Notes: generated from the letters alone by a model not told the origin. Positions 8,126 through 16,966 are shown, counted from the stretch's first letter. The stretch: 51,779 nt of DNA from Chitinophaga pinensis (GCA_945885475.1 CAMCYR010000023.1:1-51779), one strand, 5' to 3'. Made by a program: numbers and translations.

Positions 8126-9208
8126 CTATTCATATGCAAATAATGCGGTTTCAATACTCAATCCCGGACCAAATCCAATTGAAAAAACAGATTCATCCCC
8201 CTTCGAATTTTCCATCAATTCATTCAAAACAAACAAAATGGTAGGCGATGACATATTGCCAAATTCATCCAGAATTTTATAGGACGCGGCAGTATCCGCA
8301 TTACTTAATTGGAGTTTTTCTTTTATTACATCCACAATCCGTTTTCCTCCGGGATGTATTGCCCAGTTGGTAATTGAATCGGGAGCAATCTGAAATTTTT
8401 CTGAGGCGCTGATCAAGATATTAACTACTTCCTCACCGATAACCTCTGGAATTTTCGCGTCCAGAATCATCTCGAAATTAAGTGGAGTAATATTCCAACC
8501 CATCAGCTCCTTTCCTTTATTAAGGATCAAGGAATAAAATCCCTTGATTAAAAAACCTTTTCTTTCAGAAAGATCAGCAGTGACAATTACGGCTGCTGCA
8601 CCATCACCAAAAATTGTGTTCGATAACAAATTGTCGTGATTGTTTTTTGCCTGAAAATGCAAGGTGCATAATTCGACACAAACAACAAGAACCTTTGCAG
8701 CCGCATCCGACTTGGTGATCATATCTGCAATTTTTAAAGCATGAAATGCCGCATTGCAGCCTAGAAAATTTACAGACGTATGAAAAATATCTTTGGGCAG
8801 ATCAAGCTTTTCAATCAAACCGGCATCCAAACCAGGTGCATACATGCCGGTGCAGGAAACGGTAATTAAATGTGTGATACCAAAGGAACTTATATGCGCA
8901 TCTATTTTTTCAAATGCACAATTTATTGCCTGAACTGCCAGCGGAATTGCTTCTTCTTTGAAAATATCCAATCGGCTTTGCACATCCGTTAAACGAGGCA
9001 TTCCGTTAAAAAAAACATGCTGATTATTACTCTTATCGAAATCCGGAATAACGGAATAACGCGAGCTGATGCCGCTATTATTAAACAAGACGCTGAGTTT
9101 ACGGGAAGCAACATCATCTGCATATGCATCCTGCATAAACTCGAGTATCGTTGGCTGTAGCGAACGATACTGCGGCACTGCTGTACCTATTGAAATAATT
9201 TTGCTCAT
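8126..9208 (-). CDS. type III polyketide synthase
   Basis: A chalcone/stilbene-synthase-fold homodimeric enzyme that extends an acyl-CoA starter with malonyl-CoA and cyclises the product without an ACP. The Cys-His-Asn triad is intact: Cys151 in NFLGCNAAFHAL, His285 in AIHPGGKR and Asn318 in FGNMSSPT. Length (360 aa) is normal. No starter unit can be read from the sequence; in Bacteroidota long-chain acyl starters giving alkylresorcinols or alkylpyrones are plausible. The UbiA gene is 42 bp upstream and the methyltransferase 77 bp downstream, all minus strand. Confidence 0.95.
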   Translation of the reverse strand: MSKIISIGTAVPQYRSLQPTILEFMQDAYADDVASRKLSVLFNNSGISSRYSVIPDFDKSNNQHVFFNGMPRLTDVQSRLDIFKEEAIPLAVQAINCAFEKIDAHISSFGITHLITVSCTGMYAPGLDAGLIEKLDLPKDIFHTSVNFLGCNAAFHALKIADMITKSDAAAKVLVVCVELCTLHFQAKNNHDNLLSNTIFGDGAAAVIVTADLSERKGFLIKGFYSLILNKGKELMGWNITPLNFEMILDAKIPEVIGEEVVNILISASEKFQIAPDSITNWAIHPGGKRIVDVIKEKLQLSNADTAASYKILDEFGNMSSPTILFVLNELMENSKGDESVFSIGFGPGLSIETALFAYE

Positions 9209-9250
9209 ATACTATTATTTTCCTCTCATCAATCTGATCCTCATCAAAGA

Positions 9251-10156
9251 CTAAAACCAATTAAAACTACGATTCAATATCAAAATAAAGAAATACGCAT
9301 TCATACAAGCGGACGCCATTAAATTCATACGCATTGTATTTTCAAAATTGGCATGCATACTGTCCTTTCGCACTTTATTAAACCAAAAAAGCAATCTGAT
9401 TACAACAGGGAACATCAGTGTAAAAAAAAGAATCAACGCTATGATCTGATCTTTTTTATCAAAGTAATAGTAAAGTAATGCGCTTGCAATACCAAACATT
9501 ACGGAAGAAAAAACAAATGTTCCGAAATATCCCAATTTATAACTAATGGTTGTTACCCCGTCTTTTTTATCTGATTGATGCTGATAGATTTGCGTAAGTG
9601 GATAAACACTGCCAATAAACAAACTGGCGACACTCATGCAAATCAGATTATTCGCAGTAAAAAAAAGCGCGAAAGAAAATTCTGTTAATGCCGAAGAAAC
9701 CATCAGATAGCTGAATGCTCCCTGAAAAATGAAAACGGTTAAAAACCCAATTATGGCATACTTCTTCAAGCGAAGTTTACGATAACTGTATGCTCGAGAG
9801 ATCAGCACATACAAGAATACAAACAGAGAAAAGTTTAAGGACACGAGTAGAGCTAAAACAATACCTGCAAGATCAAAAAGCAAGGTGACATAAAATAAAT
9901 TCTCTGAAACTTTTGGGGGATATTTCAATCCTCCGATGCTGGTTTCATCTTTATCCTGATAACTATTGTAGCCATTACTTGAAGGATAAATAAGGATGTG
10001 TAAAATCAAGAATGCAAGGGTAGTATTTTTCCAGTTTATGGTCCCAGCCTGACTTAAGGCAAATAAAAATACAGGCATGAGGTGAAAAGAAAATGGAAAG
10101 CGCAAATGCTTCACAGTGCTTTTATCAAACCACGATATGATATTCAACTTTCCCAT
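9251..10156 (-). CDS. UbiA-like polyprenyl/aromatic prenyltransferase
   Basis: A 301-residue membrane protein with about eight or nine hydrophobic helices. Both UbiA-superfamily acidic motifs are visible: NxxxD at N64-D68 (in NGYNSYQDKD) and DKKDG at D197-D200, with the YSYRKLRLKK loop near 125-133. These bind Mg-prenyl diphosphate. UbiA enzymes attach prenyl chains to aromatic acceptors; here the acceptor may be the product of the adjacent type III PKS. It is the first gene of the cassette. Homologues also include menaquinone MenA and digeranylgeranylglyceryl-phosphate synthase; the gene context argues against MenA but does not exclude it. Confidence 0.85.
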   Translation of the reverse strand: MGKLNIISWFDKSTVKHLRFPFSFHLMPVFLFALSQAGTINWKNTTLAFLILHILIYPSSNGYNSYQDKDETSIGGLKYPPKVSENLFYVTLLFDLAGIVLALLVSLNFSLFVFLYVLISRAYSYRKLRLKKYAIIGFLTVFIFQGAFSYLMVSSALTEFSFALFFTANNLICMSVASLFIGSVYPLTQIYQHQSDKKDGVTTISYKLGYFGTFVFSSVMFGIASALLYYYFDKKDQIIALILFFTLMFPVVIRLLFWFNKVRKDSMHANFENTMRMNLMASACMNAYFFILILNRSFNWF

Positions 10157-10163
10157 AAACGCA

Positions 10164-10189
10164 CAAAAATAACAGAATGTAATTTCAAA
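10164..10189 (-). promoter_or_regulatory. candidate promoter of the UbiA-T3PKS cassette
   Basis: On the minus strand TATTTTTG (10171-10164) lies 7 nt before the UbiA ATG at 10156, with TTTG (10189-10186) 14 bp further upstream. The -7 box is good, but the spacing is shorter than usual, so the -33 assignment is weak. Confidence 0.45.
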
Positions 10190-10292
10190 GAAAGTGACTT
10201 TTATAACTGCTTATTAAATGACTTCAGCATTTTACGAAGTTACAGAAAAATCAGTAAAAAAACGGAAAGAAGATTAAACAAACCGAATGGCA

Positions 10293-11666
10293 TTAACCGA
10301 ATAGCAGACTAAACACCTCTTCAATTTTACCAACCATTGTAATTTTAATATGATGCGCTTTCAGGTCTAATCCTTTTTTATTGTATTTCGAAATAAAAAT
10401 ATGTTCAAAACCTAACTTCTCCGCTTCAGAGATCCGTTGATCGATTCTGTTCACTGGACGAATTTCACCACTCAAGCCAACCTCACCGGCAAAACAAACT
10501 TTAGGTGAAATGGGCATATCTTCATTGCTCGATAAAACAGCACATACCAAGGCAAGATCAATACCGGGATCTTCCACTTTAATTCCACCGGCAATATTCA
10601 AAAAAACATCTTTCACTCCCAATCGGAAGCCGCAACGTTTTTCTAAAACGGCCAGCAACATCGACAATCTCCGAAGATCAAAGCCTGTTGAAGAACGTTG
10701 TGGTGTTCCGTAAGCAGCACTGCTAACAAGGGCCTGTGTTTCGATCAACATTGGTCGCATGCCTTCCATTGTTGCTGCAATTGCTACTCCGCTTACCAAC
10801 TCCTCACGTGCCGTTATCAATATTTCAGAAGGATTACTTACTTCTCTTAATCCACTTCCCTGCATTTCATAAATTCCTAATTCATTTGTTGAACCGAAAC
10901 GATTTTTAGCTGTCCGTAATAAACGGTATACATGATTTCTATCTCCTTCAAACTGAAGAACAGTGTCCACCATATGTTCCAACACTTTTGGTCCTGCCAA
11001 ACTTCCGTCTTTGGTAATATGCCCAATCAAAAAAACAGGAGTACCACTTTCTTTTGCATAGCGCAAAAGCTCGGCAGTACATTCACGAATTTGTGAAACA
11101 CTACCGGGTGATGATTCGATATGAGCAGAGTGTAAAGTTTGAATGGAATCAATGATCACAAAATTGGGCTCCAGTTGTTCGATCTGCTTAAAAATATTTT
11201 GGGTAGCAGTTTCCGTTAAAATATAACAATTGGGATTTTGCATTCCGATACGTTCGGCACGCATACGGATTTGCTGTTCACTTTCTTCGCCCGAAACATA
11301 AAGCACCTTCAGGTTTTTCATGTTTATCGCTACTTGCAACATCAGCGTAGACTTCCCGATGCCGGGCTCACCGCCAAAAAGTGTTAATGAACCAGGAACT
11401 AATCCACCACCCAGAACGCGTGAAAGTTCTTTGTCATACAGTTCGATACGGTGATGTTGCTCTAAATTAATTTCAGTGACCAATTGTGGCTTTGAAGCGC
11501 GTTGATTGCTTGTACTTGCAATACCAGGTGTTTTTGCGTCATCTCCTTTTGAAACAACTTCTTCAACATAGGTATTCCATTCATTGCATGAAGGACACTT
11601 CCCGATCCATTTTGCAGATTGAGTTCCACAATTTTGACAAAAAAAGGATGTTTTAGTTTTAGCCAT
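10293..11666 (-). CDS. radA: DNA repair protein RadA
   Basis: RecA-related ATPase that promotes branch migration in recombination. Domains in order: four-cysteine zinc finger (C10, C13, C24, C27), RecA-like core with Walker A GGEPGIGKST (98-107), the RadA-specific KNRFG motif (254-258), and a C-terminal Lon-like domain. The length of 457 aa is normal. Its ATG at 11666 overlaps the end of the nucleotidyltransferase gene by 8 bp, so it is translationally coupled at the end of the panC-panD-UPF0104 run. Confidence 0.97.
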   Translation of the reverse strand: MAKTKTSFFCQNCGTQSAKWIGKCPSCNEWNTYVEEVVSKGDDAKTPGIASTSNQRASKPQLVTEINLEQHHRIELYDKELSRVLGGGLVPGSLTLFGGEPGIGKSTLMLQVAINMKNLKVLYVSGEESEQQIRMRAERIGMQNPNCYILTETATQNIFKQIEQLEPNFVIIDSIQTLHSAHIESSPGSVSQIRECTAELLRYAKESGTPVFLIGHITKDGSLAGPKVLEHMVDTVLQFEGDRNHVYRLLRTAKNRFGSTNELGIYEMQGSGLREVSNPSEILITAREELVSGVAIAATMEGMRPMLIETQALVSSAAYGTPQRSSTGFDLRRLSMLLAVLEKRCGFRLGVKDVFLNIAGGIKVEDPGIDLALVCAVLSSNEDMPISPKVCFAGEVGLSGEIRPVNRIDQRISEAEKLGFEHIFISKYNKKGLDLKAHHIKITMVGKIEEVFSLLFG

Positions 11667-12198
11667 TTTTTATTTTATTCTCGATAGCAGTCGTTGAAAA
11701 TCCTTCTAAAAAAGCAATTGTTTTAACTTCTCCTCCATTTGCTTTCACATCATCTGAACCCACAATATATTTTTTATTTTCCTTATCTGATTCTGTTGCA
11801 TCATAATCAGCGCCTTTTACCAGCACATCAGGCTTCACGAATGAAATCAGATCCAAAGGAGTCTCTTCATCAAAAAGAATCACACCACTAACAAAGTGTA
11901 AAGATGCAAGAATAAGAGCACGTGTTTGTTCATCTTGTAAAGGGCGGGAAATACTTTTACCTAATCTTTTTACCGAGGCATCACTGTTTATTCCCACAAT
12001 AAGTTGCCCGCCTAAGTCACTTGCTTTTGCAAGATAATCGATGTGTCCACGATGAATAATGTCAAAGCACCCATTCGTGAAAACAATTTTATCGCCTTTA
12101 AATTTCCAAACGATCAAGGGTTTAAACAATGTTTCTTTTGTAAATATTTTTTCCTGAATAACTTCCAAGGAAGGACGTTTATGTGTAAATGGAACCAT
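11659..12198 (-). CDS. rfaE2: heptose 1-phosphate adenylyltransferase-like (RfaE2/HldE C-domain)
   Basis: A 179-residue nucleotidyltransferase with the HxGH motif (TNGCFDIIHRGH, residues 41-52) and the downstream features KGADY and EGFSTT that characterise the RfaE domain II family, which makes ADP-heptose for lipopolysaccharide core. The stand-alone form without the kinase domain is common in Bacteroidota. A glycerol-phosphate cytidylyltransferase-type role is possible but less likely from the EGFSTT ending. It overlaps radA by 8 bp and follows the UPF0104 membrane protein by 39 bp. Confidence 0.88.
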   Translation of the reverse strand: MVPFTHKRPSLEVIQEKIFTKETLFKPLIVWKFKGDKIVFTNGCFDIIHRGHIDYLAKASDLGGQLIVGINSDASVKRLGKSISRPLQDEQTRALILASLHFVSGVILFDEETPLDLISFVKPDVLVKGADYDATESDKENKKYIVGSDDVKANGGEVKTIAFLEGFSTTAIENKIKNG

Positions 12199-12237
12199 TT
12201 TTATAGCTTAAAAATATGAGTACTAAGAATATTAAAA

Positions 12238-13254
12238 TTACTTTTCTGTCTTTATTTCTTTATTCATTGCAGCCAAAAGTATGAATGAAATGAGTCCAAC
12301 CGACATAATAAGTACAAATTGAGAAGTCCAGACAGCCCAAGCAAATGCAAATGCAACAGGCTTTCCAATCAAATAAACGGTTGTAAGAATTTGAATGACG
12401 ATGAGTTGATAGGCGCCTGTGCCTCCAGGAACAGCAATAACACCTAAACTGCCAAATACAACAATGACAACTGCAACCATCACAGAAAGATGTGCTGTTT
12501 CTTCAAAAGCAAAAAAGCAAACATATACTTGCAAAACGTACATGATCCAGATAAGAATTGTATAAAGGATAAACCAAACAGGTTTGTTTACATTTTTAAT
12601 ACTTAACAAACCATCCCACAATCCTTTGATAAATCCTTTTGCCTTGCCGGAAATAAGAGATTGTATTTTTTTACGAAAATAGAAAAAGGCGGCAGCACAG
12701 ATTAGAAGGCATATTATGGCAACGATAACAAAGGTTTGCTTTTGCATCAAAGCATGAAATTTCTCGGAGACCGTATTAAAAATCAAATCGTTGGCAATAC
12801 CGGAAATACGTCCGAATTCGAGGCCTAATGCTGCAAAAAAGATCAGGATCAAACATACAACATCCAATGCTCTTTCGGACAGCACAGTGCCAAATCCAAC
12901 AGTGAAAGGGATCTTTTCGTATTTTGTCATCAGTCCGCAGCGCGAAATTTCACCTAATCGGGGCAAAGCAAAATTAGCAAGATAACCTACCATTACCGAA
13001 AAAAAAGTATTTGAAGTTTTAGGTTTATATCCCAGAGGATCCAGAAGAATTTTCCATCGAAGAGATCTGAAGTAGTGACTTAAGCCACTAATTATGATTG
13101 AAGCAAAGATCCAGAAATAATTCGCATTTGCCAGAGACGTTTTAATATTCGCAAATTCTTCATCGGAGGTGTTCCGCAATGCTAACCATATTAGTGCAAT
13201 TCCTAATCCTAAAAAAAAAAGGAATTTTAAGATGGTGAGTATTTGTCTTTTCAA
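12238..13254 (-). CDS. UPF0104/YbhN (lysylphosphatidylglycerol synthase TM region) family protein
   Basis: A 338-residue protein with about eight membrane segments, matching the flippase-like membrane part of MprF. No aminoacyl-transferase domain is attached, so lysyl-PG synthesis cannot be inferred; lipid translocation is a possible role. Family-typical stretches are SHYFRSLRWKILL, YLANFALPRLGEISRC and GSLGVIAVPGGTGAYQ. The start is TTG at 13254, four bases after the panD stop; no ATG lies near the conserved N-terminus. It is part of the panC-panD-radA run. Confidence 0.85.
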   Translation of the reverse strand: MKRQILTILKFLFFLGLGIALIWLALRNTSDEEFANIKTSLANANYFWIFASIIISGLSHYFRSLRWKILLDPLGYKPKTSNTFFSVMVGYLANFALPRLGEISRCGLMTKYEKIPFTVGFGTVLSERALDVVCLILIFFAALGLEFGRISGIANDLIFNTVSEKFHALMQKQTFVIVAIICLLICAAAFFYFRKKIQSLISGKAKGFIKGLWDGLLSIKNVNKPVWFILYTILIWIMYVLQVYVCFFAFEETAHLSVMVAVVIVVFGSLGVIAVPGGTGAYQLIVIQILTTVYLIGKPVAFAFAWAVWTSQFVLIMSVGLISFILLAAMNKEIKTEK

Positions 13255-13258
13255 AATG

Positions 13259-13609
13259 CTATCTTAAAGAATTCGTTTTTGCATCCGGAAAAACAACAGT
13301 AGGCTTATGTGTTTTCGCTTCTTCGAAATCCATCGTTGCATACGAAACGATAATTATTTCATGTCCGACTTTTACTTTAAGGGAAGCAGGTCCGTTCAGA
13401 CAAATAACGCCTGAGCCGCGCTCACCTTTTATAACGTAGGTAGTAAAGCGCTCACCGTTATTATAATTGAAGATATCAACCTTTTCATTTTCAATAAAAT
13501 TAGCTGCATCCATTAAATTTTCATCAATGGTAACCGAACCGATATAATCCAGATCGGCTTGCGTAACAGTAACGCGATGTATTTTTGATTTCAGAACTTC
13601 TATTTGCAT
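13259..13609 (-). CDS. panD: aspartate 1-decarboxylase proenzyme
   Basis: Pyruvoyl enzyme making beta-alanine for pantothenate and coenzyme A. The self-cleavage site is Gly24-Ser25 in YIGSVTID; Ser25 becomes the pyruvoyl group. Conserved [17 protein letters not shown] and the 116-aa length match the family. panC, encoding the enzyme that uses beta-alanine, is 66 bp upstream on the same strand. Confidence 0.97.
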   Translation of the reverse strand: MQIEVLKSKIHRVTVTQADLDYIGSVTIDENLMDAANFIENEKVDIFNYNNGERFTTYVIKGERGSGVICLNGPASLKVKVGHEIIIVSYATMDFEEAKTHKPTVVFPDAKTNSLR

Positions 13610-13675
13610 AACGGAAGCAAAACTAAATAAATAAATTTAATTGAAGGGTAGCTTTTTAGACGGAATACTGATTTA

Positions 13676-14563
13676 TTAATATAAAACCACATTATCGATT
13701 AAACGCACCGCGCCAAGTTTAACTGCAATACAAACAACTGCGCTTTTGGAAGGATCTATCGCGTTTATAGGCTGTAACGTTTCCGAATCGACTATTTCAA
13801 GGTATTCTAGGGTCAGTAAGGGCTGGGACCGAATCAACTCCTCCGCACCTTTCAGTAGATCGGAAATTGGTTTTAAAAAACAATCCGCTTTAATTTTAAA
13901 AAGGGTTTTAGAGATGACTGCGGCCAAGACTCTTTCCTCTTTTGTGAGCCGTTCATTTCTGGAACTCATAGCCAATCCATTGGGTTCACGCATAATCTCG
14001 CATGCAATAATCTCGATGGGCATTTCCAATTGTTTCACCATACTTCTGATGATTGCCAGCTGCTGAAAATCCTTTTGACCGAAATACGCTTTGTCGGGCT
14101 CAACAATCCGGAATAGTTTGCTGACAACCTGAGCAACACCATTAAAATGCCCGGGGCGCTGGGCACCTTCCATCACTTTTTCTAGATCACCAAAATCAAC
14201 TGTTTTCCCCTTGGTCCAGCTTTTGTCCTCTATTTTTTGTTTTTTAAGTTCCAATTCCTCTTTTGTGTACAATTCAAGCACTTCAGGAGCAAAAACGCTA
14301 TCACATTTGGCTGTCTCAAGCAACTGACAGTCAGTAATTAAGGTTCTAGGGTATTTTTCAAGGTCAGAGAGATCGTTAAACTGGGTCGGATTGACAAAAA
14401 TGCTACAAATCACAACATCACAAACAGTCTTTGCACGCTCGATAAGTGAAATATGACCTTGGTGGAGCGCGCCCATGGTGGGCACAAAACCAATTATTTT
14501 TTTTTGGTCCCGAATACGATTCAGGTGATTTTTAAGTTGTTCTATTGAATTTATGATCAGCAT
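13676..14563 (-). CDS. panC: pantoate-beta-alanine ligase
   Basis: Joins pantoate and beta-alanine with ATP to give pantothenate. The nucleotidyltransferase HIGH-like motif is PTMGALHQGH (residues 28-37), followed by FVNPTQF and the KMSKS-like MSSRNERL. The ATG at 14563 gives 295 aa starting MLIINSIEQL; an upstream TTG is less likely. A degenerate -7 box (TGTTTTTG) ends 4 nt before this ATG. First gene of panC-panD-UPF0104-rfaE2-radA and divergent from the half glycogen synthase, an arrangement seen across Bacteroidota. Confidence 0.96.
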   Translation of the reverse strand: MLIINSIEQLKNHLNRIRDQKKIIGFVPTMGALHQGHISLIERAKTVCDVVICSIFVNPTQFNDLSDLEKYPRTLITDCQLLETAKCDSVFAPEVLELYTKEELELKKQKIEDKSWTKGKTVDFGDLEKVMEGAQRPGHFNGVAQVVSKLFRIVEPDKAYFGQKDFQQLAIIRSMVKQLEMPIEIIACEIMREPNGLAMSSRNERLTKEERVLAAVISKTLFKIKADCFLKPISDLLKGAEELIRSQPLLTLEYLEIVDSETLQPINAIDPSKSAVVCIAVKLGAVRLIDNVVLY

Positions 14564-14648
14564 CGGGCAAAAACACAAGTTAACATACGTAAAATCAGCT
14601 TAAACAAGGCTGTTTCAAGGTAAAAGTAGCCAAATCTAATATTAATAC

Positions 14649-14680
14649 TTTGAAATTACGGAAATTTTTACTTACTTTTG
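14649..14680 (+). promoter_or_regulatory. promoter of the glycogen-synthase-like gene
   Basis: TTTG at 14649-14652, then 20 bp, then TACTTTTG at 14673-14680. This is the best match to the Bacteroidota consensus in the window. The leader to the ATG at 14717 would be about 30 nt. Confidence 0.75.
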
Positions 14681-14716
14681 TATACTTTTTTAAAAACCTA
14701 ACCTTAATCCGATCTT

Positions 14717-15553
14717 ATGAAGAAGAAAGCTAGAGTTCTTTTTGTATCTCAAGAAGTTACACCCTATTTAGATGAAACACCTATGAGTGTTATCGGACGA
14801 AAATTACCACAAGGAATTCAGGAACGAGGCAAAGAAATAAGATTATTCATGCCAAAATTCGGAATCATCAATGAGAGACGGAATCAGTTGCACGAAGTGA
14901 TCCGTTTATCCGGGATGAATTTAATCATTGACAATAACGATCACCCGCTGATTATCAAGGTTGCTTCCATTCAGGCAGCACGAATGCAAGTCTATTTTAT
15001 TGATAATCAAGAGTATTTTGAGCGTAAACATATTTTAACGGACAAAAAAGGCGATCATTTTGCAGATAACGATGAGCGCGCTATCTTCTTTTGCAGAGGC
15101 GTTATAGAAACCGTTAAAAAGCTAGGCTGGTCTCCTGATATCGTTCATCTTCATGGTTGGATGACAAGTTTAACAGCTTTGTATCTAAAAAAATCATTCA
15201 AAGACAATCCTCTGTTTGCTGAAACAAAAATTGTTTATTCGGTTTATGATGATGAATTCAGCACTCCGTTAAACAAAGATTTCGCTAAAAAAATGCTTCA
15301 CGAAGGAATTGAAAAAACAGATGTAGAACATTATAAAAATCCTACCTTTGTAAACGTAAGTAAAGCGGCTATCGACTTGGCGGATGGTATTATCAAAGGA
15401 AGTGCAAAAATTAATTCGGATGTAGAGAAGTATATCAAAAAATCGGGCAAACCATTTTTGGATTTTGTTTCCGGTGAAAATAACGAATACATTGATGCAT
15501 ACTCCGATTTTTATGATGCTGTGTTGGAAGAAGTAGCAGAAATGGTTGACTAA
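14717..15553 (+). CDS. glycogen/starch synthase N-terminal-domain-like protein (half-length)
   Basis: A 278-residue protein that aligns with only the N-terminal Rossmann half of GT5 glycogen synthases (LFVSQEVTPYL..., VHLHGWMTSLTALYL). Full GlgA is about 480 aa. The ADP-glucose-binding K-x-G-G loop is replaced by DETP (19-22), and the HDWH-type motif reads HGWM (146-149). The C-terminal GT-B domain is missing with no sign of a frameshift: the frame ends cleanly and a strong terminator follows at 15593. Catalytic glycogen synthesis is therefore unlikely. Half-length versions beside panC are common in Bacteroidota; their function is unknown to me. Confidence 0.8.
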   Translation: MKKKARVLFVSQEVTPYLDETPMSVIGRKLPQGIQERGKEIRLFMPKFGIINERRNQLHEVIRLSGMNLIIDNNDHPLIIKVASIQAARMQVYFIDNQEYFERKHILTDKKGDHFADNDERAIFFCRGVIETVKKLGWSPDIVHLHGWMTSLTALYLKKSFKDNPLFAETKIVYSVYDDEFSTPLNKDFAKKMLHEGIEKTDVEHYKNPTFVNVSKAAIDLADGIIKGSAKINSDVEKYIKKSGKPFLDFVSGENNEYIDAYSDFYDAVLEEVAEMVD

Positions 15554-15562
15554 AAATTTTTT

Positions 15563-16963
15563 ATGACTATACATAACAGCAGCATACCTCAGATTTTGTC
15601 CCGATTGATCGGGACAAAATTTTTTTTTATACTTTCTTTGGGTGTAAGTATTTCTTTTACATCCTGTAATGAATCAAGCGTTGTCGGACTGGATGTTCAA
15701 CCCTCCAACGACCTACTGAATGTGGGTTTTGAGGATACTACCTCCATTAATACCCGAACGGTAAAAGGTGATTCACTAATTACAGACGAAACACTTATTT
15801 CGAGTGGAAATGTATTGATAGGTAAATACATCGATCCTGTTTTCGGAACATCAATTGCATCCATTTATACCCAATTGCGTTTACCGACAAATATCGTAGC
15901 AACATCTTTCGGAACAGCTCCCGTTTGTGATTCAATTATTATTTCACTTATTTATGAAGGCACGGCGTACGGTAAAAAAGACAAGAAACTGCAGAAATTA
16001 AATGTTTATCAGTTAAGTGAAAGTATGAGCACCGCAAGCACATACTATTCGAATTCAACTTTATCAAAATTTTCAACCGACTTGACTGCTGCAGACGGTT
16101 ATGTTTTTCAACCTCGAACAGGAAGCAGCACGTCAGACAGTGTGACCGTTTTAGGTGTGAAACTGAAACCACAACTGAGAGTTCCGCTTGATAATGCATT
16201 CGGACAATTACTTTTAAATAATCAAGGAACAGGGAATATTGCTACAAATACTGATTTTCAAAACTTTTTTAAAGGAGTTTATATTACAACTGAAAACACA
16301 AGCACTTTGCCTGGAGAAGGAAACATTCTTCATTTTAAATTTGGCGAATCAAAGGTCACGCTTTACTATCACAACAGCACAACTGATTCATTAAAATATG
16401 ATTTCAACTTAGGAAGTGTAGCACGTTTTAATCATTTTGAACACGATTATGCAGGAGCGAGTTCAGATCTTACAAATCAATTCAGCACACCTTCTCAAAC
16501 ACAAAACAATACAGTTTATGTGCAGTCGATGGCGGGAGCAAAAACTAAAATTGAATTTCCATACTTAATGAATTGGTTAAAAAACGGAATGATCGGAGTG
16601 AACAAGGCAGAGTTGGTGATCAGTGTGGACACCACCGTATCAACTTATATGATCGACACATTTGCCGCTCCAGCTGCCTTAATACTTTTCGGAATCAATG
16701 ATGACGGAACAACGTACGCGATCCCGGATGCATTTGAAGGAGCTACTTATTTTGGCGGGACATTAAATTCAGGAACGGTTCAATACCGCTTCAACATTGC
16801 TCGTTACATTCAGCAAGTATTGGATGGCGACAGAAACAATAACGGCTTATACATTTTGGCTTCAAACGGAGCGGTATACGGCAACAGAGCTGTAATCAGC
16901 GGAGGGCAGTCAACAAGTGCCAGACCAATGAAATTAAATATAACCTATACAAAACTACATTAA
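15563..16963 (+). CDS. DUF4270 family lipoprotein
   Basis: A 466-residue predicted lipoprotein: a hydrophobic stretch (about 20-33) ends in a lipobox-like SFTSC with Cys35, followed by a beta-rich exported domain of the Bacteroidota DUF4270 family, function unknown. The ATG at 15563 is the only one before the signal sequence, but codons 11-22 coincide with a strong terminator-like hairpin (15593-15628), so expression must read through it or start at an unusual codon. The stop is 3 bp before glmS, suggesting coupling. Confidence 0.8.
   Translation: MTIHNSSIPQILSRLIGTKFFFILSLGVSISFTSCNESSVVGLDVQPSNDLLNVGFEDTTSINTRTVKGDSLITDETLISSGNVLIGKYIDPVFGTSIASIYTQLRLPTNIVATSFGTAPVCDSIIISLIYEGTAYGKKDKKLQKLNVYQLSESMSTASTYYSNSTLSKFSTDLTAADGYVFQPRTGSSTSDSVTVLGVKLKPQLRVPLDNAFGQLLLNNQGTGNIATNTDFQNFFKGVYITTENTSTLPGEGNILHFKFGESKVTLYYHNSTTDSLKYDFNLGSVARFNHFEHDYAGASSDLTNQFSTPSQTQNNTVYVQSMAGAKTKIEFPYLMNWLKNGMIGVNKAELVISVDTTVSTYMIDTFAAPAALILFGINDDGTTYAIPDAFEGATYFGGTLNSGTVQYRFNIARYIQQVLDGDRNNNGLYILASNGAVYGNRAVISGGQSTSARPMKLNITYTKLH
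15593..15628 (+). terminator. strong hairpin with T-run inside the DUF4270 5' end
   Basis: Perfect 13-bp stem ATTTTGTCCCGAT (15593-15605) / ATCGGGACAAAAT (15608-15620), followed by eight T residues (15621-15628). It is 40 bp after the stop of the half glycogen synthase and fits as its Rho-independent terminator, yet lies within codons 11-22 of the DUF4270 frame. It could act as terminator or attenuator. Confidence 0.75.
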
Positions 16964-16966
16964 CAG

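Noticed and set aside
14717-15553. Frameshifted or truncated glgA pseudogene
   Set aside because: The frame ends cleanly before a strong terminator and the following DNA encodes DUF4270, not the missing GT-B domain.
16900-16966. glmS ribozyme
   Set aside because: Only 3 bp separate DUF4270 from glmS, and the ribozyme fold is a Firmicutes-type feature that I could not match.
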